From Bursaphelenchus xylophilus (Eukaryota; Nematoda; Chromadorea; Rhabditida; Aphelenchoididae): 64,000 nt of DNA. The position numbers and the translations under genes are program-made. The stretch is taken from positions 7,936,001 to 8,000,000 of the forward strand of contig CAJFCV020000006.1 of the NCBI GenBank assembly GCA_904066235.2, written 5' to 3'. Shown here in pieces: positions 47,643-57,943 of the stretch. Position 1 is the first letter of the stretch; every line of letters starts with the position of its first letter. The notes beneath the pieces were generated by a model. It was not told the origin of the DNA. It did not search any database and saw only the letters and a list, made by a program, of their open reading frames with translations.

Positions 47643-48424
47643 CCCGCCCAATCACTCGAACCACCAGCCAAAGACTTTTGTCTCAAGACCGTCGATGTTT
47701 CTGTTCATTCGACGCTCTTACGCGTATATTTTGGTGTTTGTGCTTCCACGCATAAAAATCTCCAGTTTTATTTTTTAAAATTGCAAATTCTTTCTTTAAA
47801 CCTGATAATACTAGACAATCGCAGACCGCGCCCGAGGCTATGAGTAATAGTTTCATATGATTTCATTTTCAATCAAGACGCTGACGCTACATGGTTATAG
47901 AATCAAGGTACATCCCGTCTTTCTGTTTACCCTTCATAAAAACCAAAAAAATCATTCGGGAACTATCCGTCTTTTCTGACGTTCAGTTCTCATATAAAGC
48001 AAGATAAATAAAGTGGGCGTGGCGTGATTAATTTCTGTGAAAGACTTGCAAAATGCTCATATGCGACTTTCCACCAATTACCGTCATTGGACTCGCCATT
48101 TCTACTGTTCGTCAACTATTATCGTATAACGGCACAGTAAGGGCGCAGCTCGCAAGAAAAGAGGTCGAACGTCTTGATGTCCGTCATTCCTCGTTCGCGC
48201 CCAGACTTTTGGTTGATGGCACAAGTTCTTTTCTCTGTCCGAACGGCTCCTTATTTTTTTACACGTCCATTTTTCAAGTCGACTGATCAGGTCCTGGCGT
48301 CCTTAGCTTTCTTCGCAAGACCGGTTTGAAGAAAAGCCACGGGATCTGGATGATGACCGTGAAATTCGTGGCTGATATTATATATTTTTTATTTTCTGGT
48401 AATCTCGTTCGTTTCTAGTGCACC
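47643..48424. promoter_or_regulatory. Divergent upstream region of the NUDT6-like gene and adenylate kinase
   Basis: A 782-bp region between divergent starts. It is expected to hold both promoters. A short plus-strand frame at 48053-48286 lacks support. Confidence 0.45.
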
Positions 48425-49478
48425 ATGGCTCCAGCTGTCCCACAAACCCAGAAGACCGATCGTGTCGACGAAGAGCGAGGAATCCGTGCCGTTCTTCTGG
48501 GTCCTCCTGGATCGGGAAAAGGAACTCAGGTATGTTAATATTCTTGTTCTCTTATTCATTTTTAGGCTCCTAGACTCGCCGAGAAATTCAAGGCTTGCCA
48601 TTTAGCGACTGGTAAGTCCTACCTTTAAATTTATGATTTGCCATGTCTTTGAAAGGGCTGTAAAATATTGCTAGTCAGTAAATTTGTGAACATTATTTTT
48701 GAATGGTTTTTAAAATGTTGTCTTTTCAACACCGAGTTCTTCGCTCAAGGGGCAACTTCTATTAAAGTCAAGTCATGTTTTGTGATTTGCCGGTCTTTCA
48801 TAATTTGATGTTCTGTGATAAATTATATGTTAAATTATTCCAGGAGACTTGTTGAGAGCCGAAATTGCGTCTGGTAGTGAGCTTGGCAGGTCGATCAAGG
48901 CGACTGTCGATGGAGGGAAGCTCGTCTCCGACGACACCGTGGTCGAGTTGGTGAATGTCAACTTGAACAAGCCCGAATGCCGGCTTGGTTTTATCTTGGA
49001 TGGTTTCCCGAGGACAGTGCCTCAGGCTGAGAAGCTAGATCAACTTTTGGAGAAGAGGAAAACGCCGTTGGATTCTGTGGTGGAGTTCAATATTAAAGAT
49101 GACCTTCTGGTCAAACGAATTACCGGCCGATTGTTCCATTTAGCCAGTGGAAGGTCATATCATACCGAATTCAACCCTCCCAAGAAGGAGATGACCGATG
49201 ACGTCACTGGTGAACCGCTGGTGAAACGCGCAGATGACAATGAGGCCACGCTGAGGAAACGTTTGAATGCCTATCACGATCAAGTAAGTCAATTCATATT
49301 TTTTGCATTTGGGGCAGCGACTAAATAAATTTTTCTCTTTCAGACCTCCCCATTGGTAGATTACTACACCAAGAGAGGCATTCACAACCGTGTCGATGCT
49401 TCCCTTACCATGAAGGAGGTTTCAGCCCGCATCGACTCCATCTTTAGCAAGTGCATCGTCAAAAAACGAACAGCCTAG
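48425..49478 (+). CDS. let-754: Adenylate kinase 2
   Basis: Catalyses ATP + AMP to 2 ADP, normally in the mitochondrial intermembrane space and cytosol. Exons 48425-48529, 48566-48611, 48844-49283 and 49344-49478 give 241 residues, as for AK2 (about 239). The P-loop is [11 protein letters not shown] near residue 28. LATGDLLRAE and [14 protein letters not shown] form the AMP site. The long LID reads [13 protein letters not shown], then DDVTGEP and KRADDN, matching long-form AK2. There is no cleavable targeting peptide, also normal for AK2. Intron 2 (232 nt) is the longest. CUL1 follows 176 nt downstream on the same strand, so the two may share a transcript. The symbol follows the C. elegans AK2 orthologue. 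Confidence 0.94.
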
Positions 49479-49637
49479 AGCAGCAACAGGAGTAGGAAAA
49501 CTAGCGATTGTTACTTTGACATTCCTATTATGGGTTATTTACGTTGATTTTGATTATAAAGATATCTGTTTGTTTTTGAAATGTCCATGAACACGGTCTT
49601 AATTACCTATTGATATTGGAAAACACCCTTGTGTTTA

Positions 49638-49654
49638 AAATATTATAAATTTAG
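49638..49654 (+). promoter_or_regulatory. Candidate trans-splice acceptor abutting the CUL1 ATG
   Basis: The sequence AAATATTATAAATTTAG ends exactly where the CUL1 ATG begins (49655). A 3' splice site with no exon before it and a gene only 176 nt upstream is what spliced-leader addition to a downstream operon gene would look like. It could also be the end of an intron in an ordinary 5' leader. Confidence 0.45.
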
Positions 49655-52227
49655 ATGACTGACGTTAATAGAACTTGGCAAACCCTGGAAGGGGGTCTGG
49701 AGCAAATCTATGACCACACGTCCAAAGTTCTTGTACAACGTTATATGGGTCTTTATACGTGAGTTCACTTTTATTTTTTAATGATGTTTAGGTTAGGAGA
49801 CCGTTGACGAGTTAAAATAGGATTTTGAATTATTTCAGAGAAGTATTTAACTTTTGCACACGCCACTCTTACGATGAGAACGAAGTCTCTAACAGATCTC
49901 AAGTTTCCCGAGAACAGAAGGGAGCCGACTTTATTGGAGCCGAACTCTACGAGAAACTCCGGGTGTTTGTGACTGCTCATGTGAAAGAACAACTCAAGGT
50001 GTTGGATGGTCTGCATGGGGAGGATCTGCTCACCAAATACACCGAGTTGTGGACTCGTTTCCAATTCTCATCCACAGTCGTCAATGGAATCTTTTCATAT
50101 TTGAATCGACATTGGATCAAACGGGAGATGGACGAGGGCAAGAACTCGGTCGTCGAAGTGTATAATGTAAGTATAATCTATCTTGATACCTTTTGTCATG
50201 TAGATGTGGTAGAATTTTCTGATTTTAGCTAACCGTGCTGATGTGGCAGCAGCATTTATTCGAACCTCTCAAACGAAATCTAACCCCAGCCTTGATCAAT
50301 CTCATCAAACAAGAAAGAGATGGAGAGAAGATCACAACTCAGCTGGTTAGCGGTGTTATCAGCTCATACCTCGAACTCGGAGTCAACGAACCCCAGGATT
50401 TTGCGGTCAACAATTTGAACGTCAACCAGAAGAACAAGGAATACAAGTTGGGAGTCTACAGAAGAGAGTTCGAAGCGCCTTTCATCGAGCACACCAGGGC
50501 GTATTATTCGGCGGAGTCAGCTGAATTCGTCCAAAATAATTCGATCACCGAATACCTAAAGAAAGTGGAGACCAGATTGAATGAAGAGAAGGATCGGTGT
50601 GTTCTCTACCTCCATGAATTAAGTTTGGAGCCCCTTCTGAAGACATGTCATCTAGTTCTTATCAAGAATCATCTGCCCGCCTTCAATGTGGAATTTGAAC
50701 AGTTGCTAAACAACGACAAGGATGATGATATGGCCAGAATGTTCGCCCTCTGCGAGCATGTGGAATGTGCTTTGGACGATCTCAGAAAACTCTTGGAGAA
50801 GCATGTTGAGCGGGTCGGAAGGGAAACGATCGCACAGTGCGCCAGCACCGCCATCCAAGACCCCAAGGCATATGTGAATGTGATCCTGGGAGTGCATAAA
50901 AAGTATGACGATCTGGTCACAAAGAGCTTCAGAAGTGATACTGGCTTCGTTCAGTCCATGGACAAGGCCTTTACGTCCTTCATCAACAAGAATAAGATCA
51001 CTGAGTTAGCGAAAACTCCCGCAAAATCCCCGGAGTTGCTCGCCAAATGCTGTGATATGTTGTTGAGGAAGAGCGCTAAGAACCCGGAAGATAGAGAACT
51101 TGAGGAATTCTTGACTCAGGTGGTAAGTAGTACATCTGGGTTGGTTTTTTTACGGAGTCAAGGTTAATGTTGGTGTTCTTTCAGATGGTCGTGTTCAAAT
51201 ATATTGATGACAAGGATGTATTCCAGAAGTTTTACTCTAAATTCCTGGCCAAGCGTTTAGTGAATGAGATGTCTTCATCCGAAGAAGCGGAGTCCAGCAT
51301 GATCACTAAACTCAAGCAGATGTGTGGGTTCGAGTACACCTCCAAACTCCAGAGAATGTTTACGGACGCCACTCTTTCGAAGGAAATCTCGGATGAATTC
51401 AAGAAACATATTCAGGATTCTGGGACCAAGACTGTAGACATGGGAATTATGATTTTGGCATCAGGGGTGTGGCCCTTCAGCAAACCCGCCATCTTTGACC
51501 TCCCTCCATCGCTAAATGATTCCATCGATAAACTGACCAAGTTCTACACGTTGCGCCACAATGGACGCCGACTGACCTTCCTCCTCCAGATGTGCCGAGG
51601 AGAGGTGATGAGCTACTCCCTTCCCAAACGATACTCATTCATCACCTCCGCCGCGCAGATCTCCATTTTGATGCAATTTAACAACAAGTTGTCCTTCACC
51701 ATCCATGAGCTGGCCGAGAACCTCAAAATGCAGAAGGATATCCTGGTCCCTTCTGTCCAATCTTGTGTTAAAGGGGAACTTTTCAAAGTGAATGGCGATA
51801 TTGAACAAGATACAACTACGGTGACTCTAAATGAACAATTCAGTAACAGAAAAATGAAGGTGGATCTTTCTAAGACGGTTATGAAAGCGGATACCAAAAA
51901 AGAAAGCGATGAAGTACAACAATCGGTGGAGGAGGACAGGAAAATGGTGGTTCAGGTACGTGAATGTTTACGCTTATATTATCTTTGACATTGATATAAA
52001 AATCGTTCGAAAATTTTATCATAAATTTTTAGGCCTGTATTGTCCGCATCATGAAGACCCGAAAGGCCTTGAAACACAACCTCCTAATCAGTGAAGTCCT
52101 CGGTCAACTCTCTTCCCGTTTCACCCCCAAAATCCCGATGATCAAGAAGTGCATTGACATGCTAATCGAAAAAGAATATTTGAAACGCGCGGATGCCGAG
52201 ATGGACACCTACGAGTACCTGGCTTGA
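49655..52227 (+). CDS. cul-1: Cullin-1, SCF ubiquitin ligase scaffold
   Basis: The scaffold that holds SKP1/F-box receptors at its N-terminus and RBX1 at its C-terminus. Exons 49655-49758, 49839-50166, 50229-51122, 51185-51955 and 52033-52227 give 763 residues. The N-terminal helix pair contains YMGLYT, and the first cullin repeat has [18 protein letters not shown]. The cullin homology core reads [19 protein letters not shown], then AKRLV and [21 protein letters not shown], nearly identical to CUL1 in other animals. The C-terminal winged helix contains [11 protein letters not shown], in which Lys707 is the expected NEDD8 site, and the protein ends YEYLA. All hallmarks are intact. It sits 176 nt downstream of adenylate kinase 2. 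Confidence 0.96.
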
Positions 52228-52443
52228 GAAAAAACCCAAAGCCGAGATGTATATTGATATATCGTCCTCTTTTTCATTGTCCTTACGCTATAATGCTTAA
52301 AAAACTGACCAAAACTCGTCCTTGTCTAATTTCTTTTGATAACACAAACTGGGTGTGATCTTTTTTGAAAGATTCGGAGAATTTTGTGGATGTCTTTCAG
52401 GACGGCTTGAGGATTCTTGTTTTTCTGCCCGGATGATTAGACT

Positions 52444-52725
52444 TTATAAACGCATTGATAAGTCGCCGTCAGTCATGGGGGTATCGTCAATCATCCTCAA
52501 GATTCTGATCCTTCTGAACTTCAAATTGGTTCGAATATCCCTCATGAAAACGAACTTAGAGAAGATTGCACCTAGTATAGTATAATGTCCTCCTCCGACT
52601 GCATTAAACGTATTCAGATCGCCCGGTATCTTCTGATGGGTATCTCTTTGCATGTCCTCGTCGTCCATGAGCACGTCGCTCGATTTTCTTCGGGTCTCAT
52701 GTCCATAAACTATATTTATTCGCAT
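52444..52725 (-). CDS. Hypothetical 93-aa ORF, weak
   Basis: A single-exon frame with an ATG start. The N-terminal two thirds are polar and acidic (LMDDEDMQRDTHQKIPGD), then comes a hydrophobic patch (YTILGAIFSKFVF) and a basic segment (IRTNLKFRRIRILRM). Composition is better than in the overlapping opposite-strand frame, but nothing identifies it, and there is no clear promoter or splice context. It may be a real small gene or chance. Confidence 0.25.
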   Translation of the reverse strand: MRINIVYGHETRRKSSDVLMDDEDMQRDTHQKIPGDLNTFNAVGGGHYTILGAIFSKFVFMRDIRTNLKFRRIRILRMIDDTPMTDGDLSMRL

Positions 52726-53162
52726 TCAAATTACTCGAATCGAAGTCTGTTTTCGCCCTCTCAACTTGAAAGTGTTCATCCGGGTTCGGCCTAACTATTT
52801 TCGAATCCAAAATATTTTGATCTGAATTTTATTATAATAAATAATAAAAAAAGTGAGACTCAAGACATCTGCAGAATAGCAATCGGCTCATAAGAGTTGT
52901 AAGTGGGCCATGAATTTAGATTTATAGCCGATGGAATGGAGAGAAAGAAGGCTAAGCGACCAGTTCAATTTCAACAAGTAAGAGAAACGGGACAAGGATA
53001 TAACACATGAATTTTGACAAAATTAAATATAGTAAAATACTCTCCAATCAGCGAGACTCTGAGAAGATGATTTATCTCCGCTCAAAAATTAAAAATCGAA
53101 TCCTAAAAAGTAATGTATATTAGGGACATCGAAATAGATCTGATGGATGAAAGGAGGAGATG

Positions 53163-53309
53163 ATGGACGAGACTATGGCCTGTTCTTGGGGCAGCCGTCT
53201 TCCCCTTCTTGTGATCATCATTTCTCTTTTATTATTGCTTCCGGCCAAAGGCGGGGCCTCGGGGGTGATAATATTGGGACAAGAAGGGATGGATATCAAG
53301 TATAATTGA
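53163..53309 (+). CDS. Hypothetical 48-aa ORF with signal-like stretch
   Basis: The frame begins MDETMACSWGSR, runs through LPLLVIIISLLLLLPAKGGA and stops soon after. The hydrophobic stretch and Ala-rich end look like a signal peptide, leaving a mature piece of only about 14 residues. A weak donor (GTGATA after Ser-Gly) would join it in frame with the cathepsin B-like exon at 53475, making it a first exon instead. Which of these holds, if either, cannot be decided by reading. Confidence 0.3.
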   Translation: MDETMACSWGSRLPLLVIIISLLLLLPAKGGASGVIILGQEGMDIKYN

Positions 53310-53542
53310 TCCGGACAATCAATAGTTGCTTTATAAATTCTCGGCAAGGTGTTGGGGGATATGAAGGATGGGGGTTTGGGATAAGAGATTTTGATGATTA
53401 CATAATATTTCGTTTTTAGAGTTATGACATGACACAGTAAGACGATTGATGAATTTCAAATAAAATATTTCAGTCAAAGATTGGGACCAAACGTTTGGCC
53501 GAACGCCTGGATCTGGGCGCGGCCCTCAGGGCCGAGGCTGAT

Positions 53543-55584
53543 ATGGCCAAGCTAGAGAGGAGCCCTATGGCCATCAGATGTTGTTACCTCTTCATTGCGG
53601 TCGGCGTGTTCGTCTTTTCCATTTTGGTTACAGTCGCTTTCTTTGCTTTTAGTGGACAGTGTCCTGGGGTATGACCTACTGTAACTTTTATGGAATTATC
53701 AAGCCAATTTTTATATTGATCCATTCCCATTTAGGGAAAGATCCCATCCCTCTACACATACCATCAAGCCTTTGATAAATTCACCGAAAAGTTGGAACAG
53801 AGGACGCGACCGAGGAATTTGTCGGCCGAAGAAGAATCGGAACGGTTGGTGAGGCGATTAAACGAATGGCCAAGGAAACGATGGATGGCCAGATTCAATC
53901 CAGATGCCGTCGGGTAATTATAGAAACTAAGAGACATCCCTTAGAGCTGTAGGCAATGAAATGAGACTTGTAAAACGGGCAATTTACATGCATCAGATAA
54001 TCAATTTATATTAAGGATTTGATGGGCTCTCAAAAAGAGTAATTGCTTTTCAACTTTTAGAATGGCCGAACAAAAGAGGCTGTCTGATCGGATGACTGAA
54101 GGGAATAACATCACAACTGACTTGTACATGGTCATGACTGACATGTTGAACACGGTCCGACTGAATGGAGTGGGTCTTTTGAGATTATCTGAGCAAAAAA
54201 AATATTACATAATAATGCGTAATTATTGCAAATCTACAGATCTTCCATCAAAAATACAGTAAACATCTGGGTCGGTTAGCCAGAGTGATCGCTGATGGAT
54301 TGCCAGTCGAATTTGATGCCCGAAATAAATGGCCGGAGTGTCAGATTGGACGGATTTATGATCAAGGAGGATGCGGATCTTGTTGGGTAATTGATAACGA
54401 GTACTGTAAGGCATCTTAATCTGCATTGCAGGCAGTGTCAGCCTCTTCAGTAATGTCTGATCGCATTTGCATTCGGACGAGCGGAAAGCGAATACGACTA
54501 TCGGCTCAGAAATTAATCGAGTGCTGCAGTTACTGTGGAGGGTAAGCGATCAAGATGGCAGACTTGTCTTTTATTCCCAACCAAGCTCTCAAACTCCAAT
54601 TTTAAAGACCATTAAGACATAGATTTTAGTTGCAATGGAAGTGTAGAGCCTCTGATGCCCTTCTATTACTGGTATGAATCGGGAATGGTAACCGAAGAGT
54701 GTTATCCTTATTCGGTGTCTCGAGATTGTGGATATCCCTGTAAATTGGAGACTTATTTCAAACCTCGAGGTGTCCACCAATGCTCCACGACATGTCAAAA
54801 TGGTCGAACGGAACGTCGAAGACATGCCGAATATGTGTATCGGATAGGGACTGTAAACGGTACTAATCGGTCCATCATGAATTCCCTCTCGGCCACGTAC
54901 GAACATCTGGCCGCAAAAAATGGATGGCCTCGACAAGTCGATGATTTAATGCTGGCCAAGGCCGATCTCATCGAATTTGGCCCGTTTACCGTGTGTTTCC
55001 ATGTCTACGAGGGGTTCTTGCATTATTATGAAGGGGTTTATAAGAGAGTGTCAGAATTGGAGAAGCTTCACGTATACGATCACTGTGTGAAGACTATTGG
55101 TTGGGGGAAGGAGAACGGGACCGAATACTTCATTGCTGTAAATAGTTGGTCAGACAAGTGGGGAAAGGACGGTCAGTTTACCACGCACAAAATAAATTTA
55201 TTCCAGAAAGTTGTTGTATGGAGTTTGCTTTTGATTTATTTTGACTTATTTTTAATTTTAACGCTTATCAATAGCATGACATCTATTTAAATTAACCTAA
55301 ATTTTCTGTAATTCCTTGTTATCTCGACACGCCAAGAAAACGTTGAGATTTCTGATAAGATGGTCATTGACTTTCTTATCGGACAAATTATGTTTTATGA
55401 CATAAACAACCCTATCTGGATTGTAATAACCTTTATTGTAAACACTTTTCAAGCCGCAAAACTTTTATATAAACCATGCAAATTAAAGCATAACTTCTTT
55501 TCAGGTACCTTCAAGATTGATCTGTCAATGTTGATGGAAAGCCGAGGCGACATGTATTCGGCGATGGCAGACTTAAACTACTGA
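53543..55584 (+). CDS. Membrane-anchored cathepsin B-like protease
   Basis: A C1A protease homologue of 430 residues from exons 53543-53668, 53735-53913, 54061-54169, 54240-54386, 54432-54541, 54630-55171 and 55505-55584. It has no signal peptide but a strong membrane helix at about residues 13-35 ([21 protein letters not shown]), so it is probably a type II membrane protein with the protease outside or in the lumen. The catalytic domain has Cys186 in DQGGCGSCW, His375 in [11 protein letters not shown] and Asn395 in VNSWSDKWG. The usual Gly-Gly-His-Ala is Tyr-Asp-His-Cys, and the His-His of the cathepsin B occluding loop is not found. [15 protein letters not shown] and CPYSV-like words place it near cathepsin B and TINAG. 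Exon 1 may extend upstream to 53475. Confidence 0.85.
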
Positions 55585-55818
55585 TCTCAGATATTCCAAA
55601 TTATTTTTTGAGCTTTTGTTATATTGCACTTATTGTTAGAAATCTTTTATTTTGACAGTAAAACAAGGAACAAGTAATGTAATACATATTTGGTAAGAAC
55701 GGCGGTTCGATAACTCTGTCATAATAATAAATACCCGAGGTCTTGCGTTGTATATGTTGTTATGTGTGTGAGGAGATGTCATCGTATGTTGGACGGAGGA
55801 TACGATGGCTATAGATTA

Positions 55819-57943
55819 CTATTTGAGCAGGTCATTCATGAAGGAATCCCATTCTGGCATCAGGCCAAAGTCCGGGATCATGTCAGCCAACTCTTGGAGG
55901 TTCTGAGTATGCTTCTGAAATTATATTAACCATGATGAGGGACCGCATAATTGAAGGGTAAAATATGATGACAAAAGTCTCGTTTATACTCACAGCTAAT
56001 GGCTGAAGTAAAAGAAGGACGTTTCCGAGCCTCGTCTTCACTTCGGGCACCTTATTCTCGTCAAACCAGTTATGTAATTCTTTGATTGATCTCTCCGAAG
56101 CTTTTTGAATAATTCCCACGGTTTCGGGTGATAATCCAACTGAGCCGGGATTCCAAAAAATTATCAGCCGCAGAGCGAGGATCTCTCCTAAAATAAAATT
56201 GATACTCTGTACAACGTTTACATTAATCACCACTATTTTAGTAAAAGTCTTACCAAAAGTAATATTCATCTCGATCATAGGTCTGATCAATTCTTCCAAC
56301 ACACTGATACTGCTGTCTCCATACATCCTAAGATCATATCATAAATTATTTCATTGACACTTACAGTTCCAGAGCCCTGAGTATATTGGGGGGTTCATTT
56401 CCAGAAATCTGAGGAGGGCTGTCATGTTTAATGTAAGTATTATTTACAAGGACGAGACGATCGGTGTAATTGAGCTCGATGGTGTGGAATATGTTGTCCA
56501 GCAATAAATATTTCATCGAGAAAACTCGAAGGAGTTTGGCCTGAAAAAAGGATGATAAATATTACAGAAAAGGATATTTAAATACAACAAATAGATGGTA
56601 AAGATTAAAGAAAACTAATTTTTTCTCAACAAAAACTCTTACTTTGTCATGGGGATTAGGTATGGCTTTGAATTCTTCCAATTTCTCGGCCCATTCGAAC
56701 ATCAGAATCATCTGTACCCTGTAGATGGCCGAGTAATCTTCAGGAGTTGCCGGTCCCTTTAATCGAGTCTCGCATTCATCGGAAAGGATCTCTTCTAATG
56801 TCTGGCATAACATGGTTCGTCGACGACGCCGCTGATCGCAGTAATCTTCGACCATTTTGTTGAGAAACGAGGATATTGAACTGGAGGCTTGAGGTATACA
56901 TTCGGAGACACGGGACTGAAAAAACAATGATTAGAAGATCAATAAAAACAGTTGGGGGTATAAACAGGAGTCAAAAGTTCTCGGTAATCAACCTACAAGT
57001 CCACTGTAGACACTGCTGTGGTTGGAGAGGACGGAAAATGCATTTAGATTGGACAAGGGAGTGAGGACGGAGGATCGGGGAGATCCGAGGAGACTCTGCG
57101 GGGAGCTCTTGGAAGACTCTCCCAACGATCCGCATTCTGAGGTAGTTCGGGACATCCCTTCTCTGGAGGGACTGGGCTTTCCATCACGGCGAGGTTGGAC
57201 GGCTAAAATGACGAAAGTTAATAAGCAAAAGGGATGTTATACTCGATGTAATAATCAATATTCGCTCACCATTCCTGTCCATTCCAACCATTTTGCACTT
57301 TTTTAGACGACAAGCTCGACAGGCGCAACGGGCATCTGAAAGAGGAAACGATTTTTCAAATACGACAAACCAAGATCAGAAATGCGAATGAAAGGGACTA
57401 CATGGCGTGTAGCCAGAAACCAATACTACTTAAGCACTCAAAAAGTGAGTTAAAAAGTTGAATTGGTCAAGAAACATCATTCAGACCACATTTTTAGTCA
57501 TAACTCTGATCAAAGCTCAACTCTTGTCAAAATTTGAATGTAAAAATGCAACGAAAACCGAAAGTTGGAGCCTCGAACCCCGCAAAGATCTCCATCGCCT
57601 AACTCTTTATCAATTTCCGATCAAAAAGCATTCAAATCAAACCATCGTTAGAGATTACGGCGCTCGAAGAGAGTCCAGGAAGTCCCACAAAGTCTATAAC
57701 CGACAACTTTTACAACGACCTACTCTTATCGATCGCACAATTTCCTCCTCGCCGGCATTGAAAGTGCAAATTCTGGGTGATGGCGCGCCGAAAGAAAGCA
57801 TTGCAGCCACGACAAGACAGGACTCCGTAATGATATCCATCCGCCTGATCTCCGCACACGGCACAGTACTCGTCCAGGTTGGGTTGGGTCAGAAGATTCA
57901 AGTCATCCATCGAATTGGGACTCATCACGTTGTATAAAACCAT
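55819..57943 (-). CDS. Nuclear hormone receptor, HNF4-derived nematode type
   Basis: A 434-residue transcription factor from eight exons: 57943-57724, 57335-57270, 57202-56997, 56915-56643, 56540-56365, 56327-56254, 56187-55994 and 55914-55819. The DNA-binding domain starts at Cys27 (CAVCGDQADGYHYGVLSCRGC), with the P-box region CRGCNAFFRR, and the second finger runs to CACRACRLKKCKMVGMD, where HNF4-like receptors have CRYCRLKKCxxxGM. A Ser/Pro-rich hinge follows (SRSSVLTPLSN style). The ligand-binding part is divergent and ends LQELADMIPDFGLMPEWDSFMNDLLK, which includes an AF-2-like helix. The P-box Lys usually after the third Cys is Asn. It belongs to the expanded nematode supplementary receptor group; target and ligand are unknown. 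Confidence 0.9.

Larger units (their letters stand above)
52228..53474. other. Spacer between CUL1 and the cathepsin B-like gene
   Basis: About 1.25 kb. A minus-strand ATG frame at 52444-52725 (93 residues, for example MDDEDMQRDTHQKIPGDLN) has reasonable codon use but no known features. A 48-codon plus-strand frame with a signal-like stretch is listed separately. Otherwise AT-rich. Confidence 0.4.

Noticed and set aside
53120..53347. Minus-strand frame opposite the 48-codon signal-like ORF
   Set aside because: Low-complexity composition, no ATG-proximal features and no splice context.
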